64,000 nt of DNA from Williamsia maris. Its GTDB lineage: Bacteria > Actinomycetota > Actinomycetes > Mycobacteriales > Mycobacteriaceae. This document shows positions 1-8,764 of this stretch, in pieces. Under the pieces are notes generated by a model. The model ran no database searches and was not told the DNA's origin. It worked only from the letters and a program-made list of their open reading frames with translations. The first letter of the stretch is position 1, and every line of letters begins with the position of its first letter. Both the position numbers and the translations under genes were made by a program. The stretch spans positions 930,001 to 994,000 of the forward strand of contig NZ_JAMTCJ010000001.1 in assembly GCF_024171815.1 (NCBI RefSeq), in the 5' to 3' direction.

Positions 1-1
1 A

Positions 2-280
2 TTTTTCCTGGGCCGTCTCTCCGGCCCGCTGCGTGAGGATCACGGCTCCGGGGCCGTCGCCGCCGACCTGACCTACGTGCGGGACTGCCGATGGACAGCC
101 GACCCCGTTCCCGAACACGAGGTGCCCGCGGCGACCCTGCGGACGTTCGCCCGCGGAGGTCGCAACTTCCAGCAGACACACGACCCCGACGTCGGCCGAC
201 AGTCGGCAGCGATCTGGCGGGCACGCGGACCGGACTCGGCCTGGACCGACGTCGGAACGGAGATGAACCCGAACCGGTAG
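2..280 (+). CDS. C-terminal fragment of an unrecognised protein
   Basis: An open frame runs from the window edge to a TAG at 278-280 and gives about 92 residues without a start. The visible end contains YVRDCRW and a Phe-Ala-Arg-Gly-Gly-Arg-Asn-Phe stretch, followed by a polar tail. I do not recognise the family, so no function is offered. Coding is supported by the GC-rich third positions and by the next gene beginning only 33 bases later. Its stop codon lies inside the inverted repeat proposed as the operator of the following TetR gene. Confidence 0.6.
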   Translation, partial: FFLGRLSGPLREDHGSGAVAADLTYVRDCRWTADPVPEHEVPAATLRTFARGGRNFQQTHDPDVGRQSAAIWRARGPDSAWTDVGTEMNPNR

Positions 281-293
281 ACGACTGGTCTAC
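277..293. promoter_or_regulatory. Inverted repeat, probable TetR operator
   Basis: GTAGAC and GTCTAC form a perfect 6-bp inverted repeat around GACTG. Read on the other strand the core is TAGACCAGTCGTCTA, which resembles boxes bound by LmrA/YxaF- and NemR-type TetR repressors (family knowledge). It ends 7 nt before the TAGGGT -10 box (301-306) of the TetR gene, so a bound repressor would block its own promoter. Confidence 0.6.
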
Positions 294-313
294 TAGCGCG
301 TAGGGTCATTCTC

Positions 314-904
314 ATGACCGTGACCGAACAGTCCGAGACCCGCGAGGTGATCATCGCGTGCTCGCAGGTTCTGATGGCCCGAAAGGGTTACACGGCAGTC
401 GGTCTCAACGAGATCCTGACGGCAGCTCACGTGCCGAAGGGATCGTTCTACTACCATTTCGCATCGAAGGACGCCCTCGGCGAGGCGATGCTGCGGTCGT
501 ACTTCGAGGGGTACCTCGCCGATTTCGACGAGATACTCAGTCGCGACGATCACACCTGGGCCGAGCGGATCGGCTTGTACTTCGCTTCGTGGATCGAGTC
601 GCAGAGCAGCTTCGACTGCCAGGGCAAGTGCTTGGCGGTCAAGTTGGGCGCGGAGGTCGCCGACCTGTCCGAGTCGATGCGAGTCGCGCTGCGTGACGGG
701 ATCGGCGAGATCACGAACCGGATCGAGCGGGCGATACGCGCCGGGCTCGACGACGGATCGGTGTCATCGCCCGGCGACCCTGCGGCGACAGCCTCGGCGC
801 TCTATGAGTTGTGGCTCGGCGCAAGCGTGGTCGCCAAGGTGAATCGCTCCACCACGTCGATGGACAGCGCGTTGGCCCACACACGCACGGTTCTGGGTAT
901 CTGA
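314..904 (+). CDS. TetR/AcrR family transcriptional regulator (LmrA/YxaF-like)
   Basis: This 196-residue protein has an N-terminal TetR helix-turn-helix (about residues 12-58, with the recognition region near PKGSFYYHF at 41-49). The C-terminal ligand domain carries the Gly-Lys-Cys-Leu and Glu-Val-Ala-Asp-Leu-Ser pattern of the LmrA/YxaF/NemR-like group. The start is ATG 314: a TAGGGT box ends 7 nt upstream and no Shine-Dalgarno is present, so the mRNA is probably leaderless. It lies 20 nt before a DJ-1-like gene on the same strand, so it probably controls both genes. NemR-type members sense electrophiles; that role here is inference. Confidence 0.88.
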   Translation: MTVTEQSETREVIIACSQVLMARKGYTAVGLNEILTAAHVPKGSFYYHFASKDALGEAMLRSYFEGYLADFDEILSRDDHTWAERIGLYFASWIESQSSFDCQGKCLAVKLGAEVADLSESMRVALRDGIGEITNRIERAIRAGLDDGSVSSPGDPAATASALYELWLGASVVAKVNRSTTSMDSALAHTRTVLGI

Positions 905-924
905 CCCTCACAAAGGAGAGATAG

Positions 925-1608
925 ATGAAGATTCTGATGGTTCTCACGTCGCACGACGCGCTGGGCGACACCGGCAAGAAGACCGGGTTCTGGCTCGAGG
1001 AACTCGCCGCACCCTACTTCCGGTTCAAGGACGCGGGCGCCGAGATCGTGCTCGCATCGCCCGCCGGCGGACAACCGCCCCTGGACCCGAAGAGCAACGA
1101 GCCCGACTTCCAGACCGACGACACCCACCGCTTCGAGGCGGACGACGCCGCGAAAGCCCAACTCGCCGAGACCGTCGAGCTGAAGTCGGTCAGGCCGAAC
1201 GACTTCGACGCCGTCTTCTACCCCGGCGGACACGGACCACTGTGGGATCTCGCCGAGGATCGCGACTCGATCGGCCTCATCGAAACCGCCCTGCGCGCCG
1301 ACATCCCGGTCGCCCTCGTCTGTCACGCACCCGGCGTCCTGCGGCACGTCACCAGCCCCGACGGACAACCGCTCGTGAAGGGCCGCACCGTCACCGGCTT
1401 CACCAACGGTGAGGAAGACGGCGTCGGGCTGACCGACATCGTCCCGTTCCTCGTCGAGGACGAACTGATCAAGCTGGGCGGCGACTACAGCAAGGGGCCG
1501 GATTGGGCGTCGTACGTCGTCCGCGACGGCATCCTCATCACCGGCCAGAACCCCAACTCGTCAGCCGAGGCCGCAACCGCGCTCATCGATCTGCTCCAGA
1601 AGGCCTGA
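925..1608 (+). CDS. Type 1 glutamine amidotransferase-like (DJ-1/PfpI/HchA) protein
   Basis: The 227-residue protein belongs to the DJ-1/PfpI superfamily, HchA-like branch. A nucleophile elbow Val-Cys-His-Ala-Pro-Gly carries Cys133 and His134, and an acidic pair at Glu25-Glu26 sits where the family places its conserved glutamate. Relatives act as glyoxalase III, deglycase or chaperone on methylglyoxal-type electrophiles; which activity applies here cannot be read from sequence. AAGGAGAG lies about 6 nt before the ATG. Co-transcription with a NemR-like TetR regulator 20 nt upstream suggests carbonyl or electrophile stress defence. Confidence 0.88.
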   Translation: MKILMVLTSHDALGDTGKKTGFWLEELAAPYFRFKDAGAEIVLASPAGGQPPLDPKSNEPDFQTDDTHRFEADDAAKAQLAETVELKSVRPNDFDAVFYPGGHGPLWDLAEDRDSIGLIETALRADIPVALVCHAPGVLRHVTSPDGQPLVKGRTVTGFTNGEEDGVGLTDIVPFLVEDELIKLGGDYSKGPDWASYVVRDGILITGQNPNSSAEAATALIDLLQKA

Positions 1609-1625
1609 CCCACGGCGTGATCCGA

Positions 1626-1665
1626 CCGGGCGGGAGGCGCGACGAGTCCGTCGCCTCCCGCCCGG
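1626..1665. terminator. Bidirectional hairpin terminator
   Basis: A perfect 14-bp stem (1626-1639 with 1652-1665, 12-nt loop) sits between the convergent DJ-1-like and TetR genes. There is no T-tract, as is usual for actinobacterial terminators. Confidence 0.7.
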
Positions 1666-1675
1666 CCGCTGGTCG

Positions 1676-2263
1676 TCACCCCTGATGCGCCTGATCGAGC
1701 AGCATCTCGACGGTTGATCGGGCGACCACCCATGGCTCGACATCGTCGAGCGATGTCGACAACGCGGCGGCACCCTCATAGAGAAGCGCGATCTGATGTC
1801 CGAGTCGGTCCGGATCGTCGACTCCGAGGTCCCGACACAGGTCGATGATCGCTTCGGCGAAAGCCTTTTTCTGCGTGTGGACGAACTCGGTGACCTCAGG
1901 CATCACCGAGGCGGCCTCCACGGCCGCATTGTGGAACGGGCATCCGCGGAGCCGGCCACCACCGGGTTGCGGTATCTCGAACAGCAGCATGAGACGTTCA
2001 CGCGGACCGGCGCCCTGCGCCTGCCGGGGATCGACGACCATCCCGCGCAGGAACGTCAGGTACTGCTCGACCAGGTTCACCTTGCTCGGGAAATATTTGT
2101 ACAACGTCCTCTTGGACACGTCCGCCTCGGATGCGATCAGCTCCACTCCCGTGGCGTTGATGCCCTCGACGTAGAACAGCCCGGCAGCCGCCGACAGGAT
2201 GCGGTCCCTCGGGCCCGGTCGGCCCGCGGGCCGACTGGGTTGGCTTCGCGTCGCATTGGCCAT
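1676..2263 (-). CDS. TetR/AcrR family transcriptional regulator
   Basis: This is a TetR repressor of 195 residues from ATG 2263; GTG 2272 would add three residues and neither start has a clear Shine-Dalgarno. The N-terminal HTH ends in the typical SKRTLYKYFPSK recognition segment, and the C-terminal half has the Gly-Gly-Arg-Leu-Arg-Gly-Cys-Pro-Phe pattern seen in many dehalogenase- and hydrolase-linked TetR proteins. It is transcribed divergently from an alpha/beta hydrolase. The 128-bp space between them holds two near-identical operators, so it very likely represses itself and the hydrolase. Confidence 0.88.
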   Translation of the reverse strand: MANATRSQPSRPAGRPGPRDRILSAAAGLFYVEGINATGVELIASEADVSKRTLYKYFPSKVNLVEQYLTFLRGMVVDPRQAQGAGPRERLMLLFEIPQPGGGRLRGCPFHNAAVEAASVMPEVTEFVHTQKKAFAEAIIDLCRDLGVDDPDRLGHQIALLYEGAAALSTSLDDVEPWVVARSTVEMLLDQAHQG

Positions 2264-2306
2264 CTGGATCACCGCTCACTTCGTTCTCACTGATATCGGT
2301 GCCAAA

Positions 2307-2373
2307 TTTACACCGATCGGTTTACAAATGCGAGACGACCACTTATCGTCGTCAGTACACCGATCAGTTTACA
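2307..2373. promoter_or_regulatory. Tandem TetR operators (two palindromic copies)
   Basis: Two sites share TACACCGATC(A/G)GTTTACA: 2307-2326 and 2355-2373, 47 bp apart. The core of the first, ACCGATCGGT, is a perfect 10-bp palindrome, and both are flanked by TTTACA-type arms. They lie between the divergent tetR and hydrolase genes. The second ends 18 nt before the hydrolase ATG. Confidence 0.72.
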
Positions 2374-2391
2374 GCGTCGAAGAGGTCAGCA

Positions 2392-3279
2392 ATGAGCAGC
2401 AACGAGCACGCCACCAACCACACACGCCCGTCGACCGGCGATCCGAAGGTGTTGTGGGCCAACGTCCCCACGCGCACCGTCTCGGTCGGAGGCACCGACT
2501 TCGCCTACCGGGCCTACGGTCCGGACCGCGGCGTACCCGTCGTCTTCCTCCACCACCTCACCGCAAACCTCGACAACTGGGACCCGCGAGTGATCGACGG
2601 GATCGCCGCACACCACCGGGTGGTCGCGTTCGACAACCGGGGCGTGGGCGCATCCGGGGGCACCACCCCCGACACCATCGAGGCCATGGCCGCCGACGCG
2701 ATCGCGTTCATCGACGCGATGGGACTCGAGAAGGTCGACCTGCTCGGCTTCTCGATGGGCGGCTTCATCGCCCAGGTCATCCTCGCTCTCCGGCCCGAGC
2801 TGGTCGGCAAGGTCATCCTGACCGGCACCGGTCCCGCCGGGGGTGTGGGCATCGACAAGGTGACGCGGGTGTCGTACACCGACTCGATCAAAGCGGTTCT
2901 CACGGGCAAGGATCCGAAGCAGAATCTCTTCTTCACTCGCACCGAGAACGGCAAGGCTCGATCGCGTGAGTTCATCGCACGGTTGAAAGAGCGGACCGAG
3001 AACCGTGACGACGCGGTGTCGGTAAAGGTGTTCCGGACCCAGTTGCGCGCCATTCACACCTGGGCATTGCAGACCCCGGCCGATCTGAGCACGATCACGC
3101 ATCCGGTGCTGGTGGCCAACGGGGACGACGACCGTATGGTGCCGACGAGCAACTCACACGACCTGGCCCGACGTCTCCCGAATGCGACCCTGCGGATCTA
3201 TCCGGACGCCGGTCACGGCGGAATCTTCCAGGAGCACCACCAATTCGTCTCGGCCGCACTGGAATTCCTCGCGGACTGA
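2392..3279 (+). CDS. Alpha/beta-fold hydrolase
   Basis: The 295-residue alpha/beta hydrolase has nucleophile Ser121 in GFSMGG, an acidic residue in the NGDDDR segment (about 245-247) and His275 in DAGHGG, a complete catalytic triad. The oxyanion region is HHLTANLDNWDP in place of the more usual HG. Substrate cannot be assigned. ATG 2392 is preferred over an upstream GTG at 2299 because AGAGG lies 8 nt before it and the upstream extension would encode the operators. Expression is probably controlled by the divergent TetR. Confidence 0.9.
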   Translation: MSSNEHATNHTRPSTGDPKVLWANVPTRTVSVGGTDFAYRAYGPDRGVPVVFLHHLTANLDNWDPRVIDGIAAHHRVVAFDNRGVGASGGTTPDTIEAMAADAIAFIDAMGLEKVDLLGFSMGGFIAQVILALRPELVGKVILTGTGPAGGVGIDKVTRVSYTDSIKAVLTGKDPKQNLFFTRTENGKARSREFIARLKERTENRDDAVSVKVFRTQLRAIHTWALQTPADLSTITHPVLVANGDDDRMVPTSNSHDLARRLPNATLRIYPDAGHGGIFQEHHQFVSAALEFLAD

Positions 3280-3340
3280 CCGCACGCGATCACCCGTCGG
3301 CGCCGCGGGTGCCGACTCATCCCGACAGAAAGTCATCACC

Positions 3341-4060
3341 ATGCCCACTCTCCACGACTCCGTGGTCCTCGTGACCGGAGCCAACGGCGGCCTCGGCCGG
3401 CAGTTCGTCACCCAGGCCCTGGAACTCGGCGCCCGAAAGGTGTACGCCGCAGCGCGATCTCCCCGCGACTGGGACGACGAGCGCGTCGTCCCGCTGCGCC
3501 TCGATGTCACCGACGGCGAATCCATCGCCGCCGCCGTCGCGGCCGCACCCGATGTGACGGTGCTCATCAACAACGCCGGCGCGGTCCCACCCACGGCCAG
3601 TCTCGTCGAACTGCCCGAGGCCGACCTGCGCGCCAACATGGAGACCAACTTTTTCGGGCCGGTCCTGCTCGCGCAGGCGTTCACCCCGGCGCTCTACGCC
3701 GCCCGTGACGCCGTGCTCATCGACATCCACTCGGTGGCCAGCTGGTTCGCCTTCGGTGGCGTCTACAGCGCGTCGAAAGCGGCGCTGTGGTCGGCGACCA
3801 ACTCGCTGCGCCTGGAGCTCGCGCCGAAGGGTGTCCACGTCGTCGGCGTGCACATGGGATACGTCGACACCGCGATGGCGGCCGACGCAGAGTGCCCCAA
3901 GTTGGCGCCGGCGGATCTTGTCGCGCAGATCTACGACACGGTTGCCGCAGGCGGTTACGAGGTGATCGGCGACGCCCTCACCGCCGGCGCCAAGGTCGGC
4001 CTGAGCGGGACCATCGAGGACATGTACCCGGGCCTGCGCACCGTCGGGGCCTCGTCGTGA
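3341..4060 (+). CDS. SDR family oxidoreductase
   Basis: This is a classical short-chain dehydrogenase/reductase of 239 residues. It has the Rossmann motif TGANGGLG (12-19), NNAG (77-80) and a Ser131/Tyr142-x3-Lys146 catalytic set. Start ATG 3341 puts the Rossmann motif at the usual distance from the N-terminus; the upstream open frame lacks SDR similarity. It lies 61 bp after the hydrolase gene and may share its transcript. The substrate is unknown; family members reduce or oxidise alcohols and carbonyls with NAD(P)(H). Confidence 0.9.
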   Translation: MPTLHDSVVLVTGANGGLGRQFVTQALELGARKVYAAARSPRDWDDERVVPLRLDVTDGESIAAAVAAAPDVTVLINNAGAVPPTASLVELPEADLRANMETNFFGPVLLAQAFTPALYAARDAVLIDIHSVASWFAFGGVYSASKAALWSATNSLRLELAPKGVHVVGVHMGYVDTAMAADAECPKLAPADLVAQIYDTVAAGGYEVIGDALTAGAKVGLSGTIEDMYPGLRTVGASS

Positions 4061-4090
4061 CCTCCTGCGGTGATGCTCGCTCGGACTTCG

Positions 4091-4131
4091 CGCTCCACTT
4101 TTGTCGCGACGCTCCACTTGTAAGTGGAGCG
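4091..4131. promoter_or_regulatory. 22-bp perfect palindrome plus extra half-site
   Basis: CGCTCCACTT-GT-AAGTGGAGCG (4110-4131) is a perfect inverted repeat, preceded by another CGCTCCACTT at 4091-4100. It sits in the 142-bp gap upstream of the quinone-type oxidoreductase. TetR or HxlR-type binding is likely from its form. The half-site AAGTGGAG also occurs in front of the TetR gene at 17.4 kb. Confidence 0.6.
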
Positions 4132-4202
4132 TGGCTCGGGAACCGGAGCGCGAACCGGATCCTGAGCGATCTCACGTCTGCTCGACCCGAGAAGAGGATC
4201 CG

Positions 4203-5201
4203 TTGAAAGCGTTCGTCATCGACAAGTACAAGGGCCCGGTCCACGCCGCCGAGGTGTCCGTCCCCGCGGTAGGACCGCGCGATGTGCTCGTCAAAGTCGT
4301 TGCCGCGAGCGTCAACCCGCTGGACACGTTGGTGCGCAGCGGTGAGTTCAAGCAGCTGCTCAAGTACAGGTTGCCGCTCGTCCTGGGCCACGACGTCGCG
4401 GGAACCGTGATCAAGATCGGCAGTGCGGTCACCGGGTTCGCGATCGGCGACGACGTCTACTCCCGCCCCCGGGATCTGCACATCGGCACCTTCGCCGAGT
4501 TCATCGCCATCGACGAGGCGGATGTCGCACGCAAACCGTCGAACCTGTCGTTCACCGAGGCGGCGGCGGTCCCGCTGGTGGCGCTCGCGGCCTGGCAGAT
4601 CCTGGTCGAGCGCGGCAACGTCGGCCCTGGGTCGAGGGTGCTGGTACACGGCGGAGCCGGCGGACTCGGTTCGACGGTCATCCAACTGGCCAAGTACCTC
4701 GGTGCGCATGTGGCCACCACGGCAGGAACCAGCTCGATCGACCTGGTGACCGCTCTGGGAGCCGATGTCGTGGTCGACTACCGGAAGGCCGACTTCGCCG
4801 ACGTGCTCTCCGGTTACGACCTGGCCATCGACGCCGTCGGCGGCGACAACCTCATGAAGACACTGACTGTCCTGAAACCCGGTGGACTCGCCCTCGGTGT
4901 CACCGGGCCGCCTGATGCGGGATTCGCGAAGCAGCTCAACGCGCCCAAACCGTTCGAGTGGGTGCTGTCGTTGCTCAGCCGGAAGGTACGCGCGGCAGCG
5001 AAGATGGCCGGCGTGACGTACTCATTCTTCTTCATGCGCGCCGATGGTGCGCAGCTCGCGTCATTGGCAGTCCTCTACGAGGCCGGACACCTGCGACCGG
5101 TCGTGGACACGACCTTTTCGTTCGATCAGACCCACGAGGCCATCGCCTACGTCGATGCCGGCAAGTCACGAGGCGGCAAGGTCGTCATCACCCACGACTG
5201 A
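4203..5201 (+). CDS. NAD(P)-dependent quinone-type oxidoreductase (MDR superfamily)
   Basis: A 332-residue zinc-independent medium-chain dehydrogenase/reductase. The N-terminal GroES-like domain includes GHDVAG (62-67), followed by the Rossmann segment VHGGAGGLGS (148-157). The structural zinc cysteines of alcohol dehydrogenases are absent, which fits quinone/enone reductases. The start is TTG 4203, with GAAGAGGA a few bases before it; the methionines upstream lie in the palindromic regulatory region. It forms a unit with the SDR gene at 5258, 56 nt downstream. Confidence 0.88.
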   Translation: MKAFVIDKYKGPVHAAEVSVPAVGPRDVLVKVVAASVNPLDTLVRSGEFKQLLKYRLPLVLGHDVAGTVIKIGSAVTGFAIGDDVYSRPRDLHIGTFAEFIAIDEADVARKPSNLSFTEAAAVPLVALAAWQILVERGNVGPGSRVLVHGGAGGLGSTVIQLAKYLGAHVATTAGTSSIDLVTALGADVVVDYRKADFADVLSGYDLAIDAVGGDNLMKTLTVLKPGGLALGVTGPPDAGFAKQLNAPKPFEWVLSLLSRKVRAAAKMAGVTYSFFFMRADGAQLASLAVLYEAGHLRPVVDTTFSFDQTHEAIAYVDAGKSRGGKVVITHD

Positions 5202-5257
5202 TCCGCGGCTGCCACCGGCAATCCCGGTCTCCTCTCCACTCACACGAAAGGTTCGAC

Positions 5258-6091
5258 ATGTCTTCAGTACTGGTCACCGGAGCAGGACGCGGTATCGGCC
5301 TTGCGATCACCAAGCGAATGAGTGCCGCAGGGTGGACGGTGTACGCCACCGCCCGCTCCTCCTCGGCCCTCGCCGAACTCGACGCGCTCGACAACGTCAT
5401 CGGCATCCCCCTCGACATCACCGATCGTGACGCCATCGCCGCACTTCCCCAGCATCTCCCGACGACGCTGGACGGGGTCGTGAACAACGCAGGCATCATC
5501 GTCAGCGGACCCGTCGAGGGGCTGTCGATGGACGAGTTGTCGAAGCAGTTCGACGTCAACGTCGTGTCGCAGATCGCGGTCACGCAGGCGGTCCTCCCGG
5601 CTCTGCGAGCCGGCCATGGCCGGATCGTGTTCATCTCGTCGGTCAGCGGTCTGATCACGACCCCCGGCACCGGCGCCTACAGCGCGTCGAAGTACGCCGT
5701 GGAATCACTGGCCGATGCCCTACGGATGGAGCTGCGGCCCTGGAAGATCCCCGTCTCACTCGTCGAGCCCGGTCCGATCAAGACCGACATGTGGGGCGGG
5801 ATGCTCGACGACCACGACGCGATGGCCGCCAAACTGACCGACGAGATCCGCGACCTCTACGCCGCGCATCTGACGGGGAGCCGAAAGCTGCTGGGCCGCA
5901 TGCAGAAACTCGCCGCCGACCCGAAACGTGTCACCAAGGCCGTCGAACACGCACTCACGTCGTCGCGACCCAGGCGCCGCTACGTCCTCGACGCGGCAAG
6001 TCGTGCACAGAAGCTCATGGTGGGAATGACACCCACCGCGGTCACCGATCGCGTCCTCGCGGCCGCCACCACTTCACGGCATTCTCGCTGA
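5258..6091 (+). CDS. SDR family oxidoreductase
   Basis: A 277-residue short-chain dehydrogenase with TGAGRGIG (7-14), NNAG (76-79), and Ser128, Tyr141 and Lys145. The C-terminal extension of about 40 residues beyond the Rossmann core, with basic patches, resembles SDRs acting on bulky hydrophobic substrates; that is inference. ATG 5258 follows a GAAAGG stretch 8 nt upstream. The long upstream open frame belongs to the preceding gene's shadow. It is probably co-transcribed with the oxidoreductase at 4203. Confidence 0.88.
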   Translation: MSSVLVTGAGRGIGLAITKRMSAAGWTVYATARSSSALAELDALDNVIGIPLDITDRDAIAALPQHLPTTLDGVVNNAGIIVSGPVEGLSMDELSKQFDVNVVSQIAVTQAVLPALRAGHGRIVFISSVSGLITTPGTGAYSASKYAVESLADALRMELRPWKIPVSLVEPGPIKTDMWGGMLDDHDAMAAKLTDEIRDLYAAHLTGSRKLLGRMQKLAADPKRVTKAVEHALTSSRPRRRYVLDAASRAQKLMVGMTPTAVTDRVLAAATTSRHSR

Positions 6092-6192
6092 ACCTATATA
6101 CAGACAGCTTTTGTCCGTAATAGAGTGCGGGATGTGAGACGACTACGCCGTGCCGCCGAAATCCCTTCCGTGACCGGCCGCCGGGCGCTCCC

Positions 6193-7824
6193 ATGACCAT
6201 CGGTAGCCACCTGGTGACGGGCGCACGTTCCGCGGTCGAGGCCTCGGTGGAGGGCGTTCGTGGTGTGTCCGTGCTGGTCAGGCGGGGACTCTTCGACCTG
6301 CGCCGACCGGACCACGCCCTGCACGCGTACCGGTGCGCGGAGAAGTGGGGTCCACTGGCCGGCACCGTCGCGCATCGCGCCTGGCTGTCGCCCGATGCCG
6401 TCGCCATCGTCGACGACGACGGTCCGGTGACCCACCGCGAACTCGACGAATCGTCGAACGCACTGGCCCGGGCACTCGTGGAGGGTGGATTGGGCGAGAC
6501 ATCGGTCGTGGCGGTGCTCGCGCGAGATCATCGCGGTCTGGTGGTCCCCATGCTCGCGGCCGCGAAGATCGGGGCCCGCCTCGTACTGCTGAACACCGGA
6601 ACGGCCGGGCCGCAGCTTGCCGAGGTGGTCGATCGCGAGGGTGTGGCCATGCTCATCCACGACGTCGACTTCGCGACGGTGGTCGAGGCCGTACCCGCCT
6701 CGGTGCCACGGATGCTCACCCACCCGGGCCCTGTCGTCACCCACTCGACACGACCGTTGACCCCGCCCACGACTCCCGGCGGGTTGGTGCTGCTCAGCAG
6801 TGGCACGACCGGCACTCCGAAAGGCGCTCCTCGCGAGCGTGTCTCGATCCTGCAGTCGGCGGCATTTCTCGACCGTGTCCCGCTTCCCAGCGGTCGCCCG
6901 ATGGTGATGGCGGCACCGATCTTCCACGGCACCGGATTGTCCCAGTTCATCCTGGGCCTGGCGCTGGGATGTACCGTCGTGCTCCGTCGTCGATTCGACG
7001 CCGAGGCCACCGTGGCTGCGGTCGCCGAGCATCGAGCCGCGTCACTGATCCTGGTGCCGACGATGCTGCAGCGGATCCTCGACCTCGACCCCGACGTGCT
7101 CGCCCGCCACGACACGAGCTCGTTGTCGGTGATCCTCTCCGCCGGTTCGGCATTGCCGATCGACCTGAGCCGCCGCGCTGCGGTGGCATTCGGTCCGGTG
7201 CTGCACAACCTGTACGGGTCGACCGAGGTCGCCGTCGCCCTGGTGGCCACACCTGACGAACTGCGGCGTGCGCCCGGCACCGTCGGCCGACCCCCGGTGG
7301 GGTGTCAGGTGTCCGTCCTCGACGATGCAGGCCTACCGATCACCGAACCCGGCGTGGTTGGCCGCGTATTCGCCCGCAGCGCACTCAGTTTCAGCGGATA
7401 CACCGACGGTCGCCACAAGGAGATCGCCGACGGCAAGTTGTCGACCGGCGACGTCGGGCACGTCGACGACGAAGGATTGTTCTTCATCGACGGCCGCGAC
7501 GACGACATGATCGTCTCGGGCGGGGAGAACGTCTATCCGCTCGAGGTGGAGAACCTCCTGACCGAACACCCGCACATTCTCGAGGCGGCCGTCGTCGGCG
7601 TGGACGACCCCGACTACGGCTCTCGTCTACGCGCGCACGTCGTTGTCGCGCCGGGCCACACCCTCGACGCTGACGCGGTTCGCGCCCACGTCAAGGACAA
7701 CCTGGCGCGATACAAGGTGCCCCGTGACGTCGTGTTCGTCTCCGAGCTGCCGCGCAATGCGACCGGAAAGGTGCTGCGGCGGAATCTGACTGACCCGACA
7801 TCCACCGACACGGCCCATCCGTGA
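6193..7824 (+). CDS. Acyl-CoA synthetase (AMP-forming), FadD12-like
   Basis: A 543-residue adenylate-forming enzyme that activates a carboxylate as acyl-AMP and passes it to CoA. Core motifs are SSGTTGTPKGA (202-212), YGSTE (341-345), STGDVG with the DGRDDDMIVSGGENVYP hinge region, and the catalytic lysine in PRNATGKVLRR near the C-terminus. About 60 residues precede the AMP-binding domain, as in mycobacterial FadD12. Its stop overlaps the start of the following hydrolase gene (GTGA), so the two are translationally coupled. The acyl substrate is unknown. Confidence 0.9.
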   Translation: MTIGSHLVTGARSAVEASVEGVRGVSVLVRRGLFDLRRPDHALHAYRCAEKWGPLAGTVAHRAWLSPDAVAIVDDDGPVTHRELDESSNALARALVEGGLGETSVVAVLARDHRGLVVPMLAAAKIGARLVLLNTGTAGPQLAEVVDREGVAMLIHDVDFATVVEAVPASVPRMLTHPGPVVTHSTRPLTPPTTPGGLVLLSSGTTGTPKGAPRERVSILQSAAFLDRVPLPSGRPMVMAAPIFHGTGLSQFILGLALGCTVVLRRRFDAEATVAAVAEHRAASLILVPTMLQRILDLDPDVLARHDTSSLSVILSAGSALPIDLSRRAAVAFGPVLHNLYGSTEVAVALVATPDELRRAPGTVGRPPVGCQVSVLDDAGLPITEPGVVGRVFARSALSFSGYTDGRHKEIADGKLSTGDVGHVDDEGLFFIDGRDDDMIVSGGENVYPLEVENLLTEHPHILEAAVVGVDDPDYGSRLRAHVVVAPGHTLDADAVRAHVKDNLARYKVPRDVVFVSELPRNATGKVLRRNLTDPTSTDTAHP

Positions 7825-8753
7825 GCGCGGCGTGGTCGGACCTCCGCTCCGTCGTGGCCATGTTCGCACCGACGCGCGCCGTGCCACAGCTACCGGCGCC
7901 CGTGGTGCCGTGGACCGAGACGACCGTCGTCGACCTCGGCGAACGCGGCCGCCTCACCGTGCGGCACACGCCGGGCATCGCGGCGTCGACCACGATGCCC
8001 GTCGTGCTCCTGCACGGCATCACCCTCGTGGCGGACGTCAACTTCTTCGCGCTCGCGGATCTGTTCGGCGCGGACCGGCCGGCGATCACCTTCGACCTCC
8101 CGAACCATGGGACGGGAATCCGCGTCGACGAGTTCACCTTCGACGCGGCCGCCGATGATGTGGTCGCGGTGTTGGACCAGCTCGGCGTCGAGCGGGCGGT
8201 GGTGTGCGGGTACTCGCTCGGCGGTATCACCGCCATGGTCATCGCCGATCGTCATCCACGCCGTGTTGCGGGAGTCGTGGTGCAGGCCGCGGCGATGCGG
8301 TACGGGGTCGCGGTGCGCGAGCGGCTGTTCCTGCAGTCGGTTGCCGCTGTCCATCGACTACGACTCGATCAGGCCACCCGCACCCTGCCGGCCCGCTACT
8401 GGCGCGCCAGTGGCCGCACCAGTGTCGCTGCCGCAGCGCGATGGTCGTGGGTTCGCCAGCAGTTGTCGGTGACCGGGAGAATTCAGCAGTCGACCGTGTG
8501 GGACGCCGTCCGACGTGCGGATCATCGGGGATTGCGATCATCCGCTCCGACCGCGGTCCTGGTGCTGAAAGCCGATCGCGTCTGCCCACCCAAGCTGCAA
8601 CGAGAGACCGCGAAACTGCTGCGGGGCCGGCGCTTCGATCTCGAGGCGGACCACGATCTGCCGGTCGCGGATCCGAGCGCCTACGCGTCGATCACGGACG
8701 AGGCGCTGCGGTGGGTGTTCGGATCCATCGCCGAGCAGGATGCCGCTCGCTAG
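7821..8753 (+). CDS. Alpha/beta hydrolase coupled to the acyl-CoA ligase
   Basis: A 310-residue alpha/beta hydrolase with LHGIT as oxyanion strand and nucleophile Ser132 in GYSLGG. Asp and His candidates sit in the C-terminal third (LKADRVCPP and EADHDLP). The GTG start overlaps the stop of the ligase by 4 nt. The pairing suggests the hydrolase releases or tailors a fatty acid or ester that the ligase then activates, which is inference. Another TetR gene is convergent 11 bp downstream. Confidence 0.87.
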   Translation: MSAAWSDLRSVVAMFAPTRAVPQLPAPVVPWTETTVVDLGERGRLTVRHTPGIAASTTMPVVLLHGITLVADVNFFALADLFGADRPAITFDLPNHGTGIRVDEFTFDAAADDVVAVLDQLGVERAVVCGYSLGGITAMVIADRHPRRVAGVVVQAAAMRYGVAVRERLFLQSVAAVHRLRLDQATRTLPARYWRASGRTSVAAAARWSWVRQQLSVTGRIQQSTVWDAVRRADHRGLRSSAPTAVLVLKADRVCPPKLQRETAKLLRGRRFDLEADHDLPVADPSAYASITDEALRWVFGSIAEQDAAR

Positions 8754-8764
8754 CGCAGCCCCGG

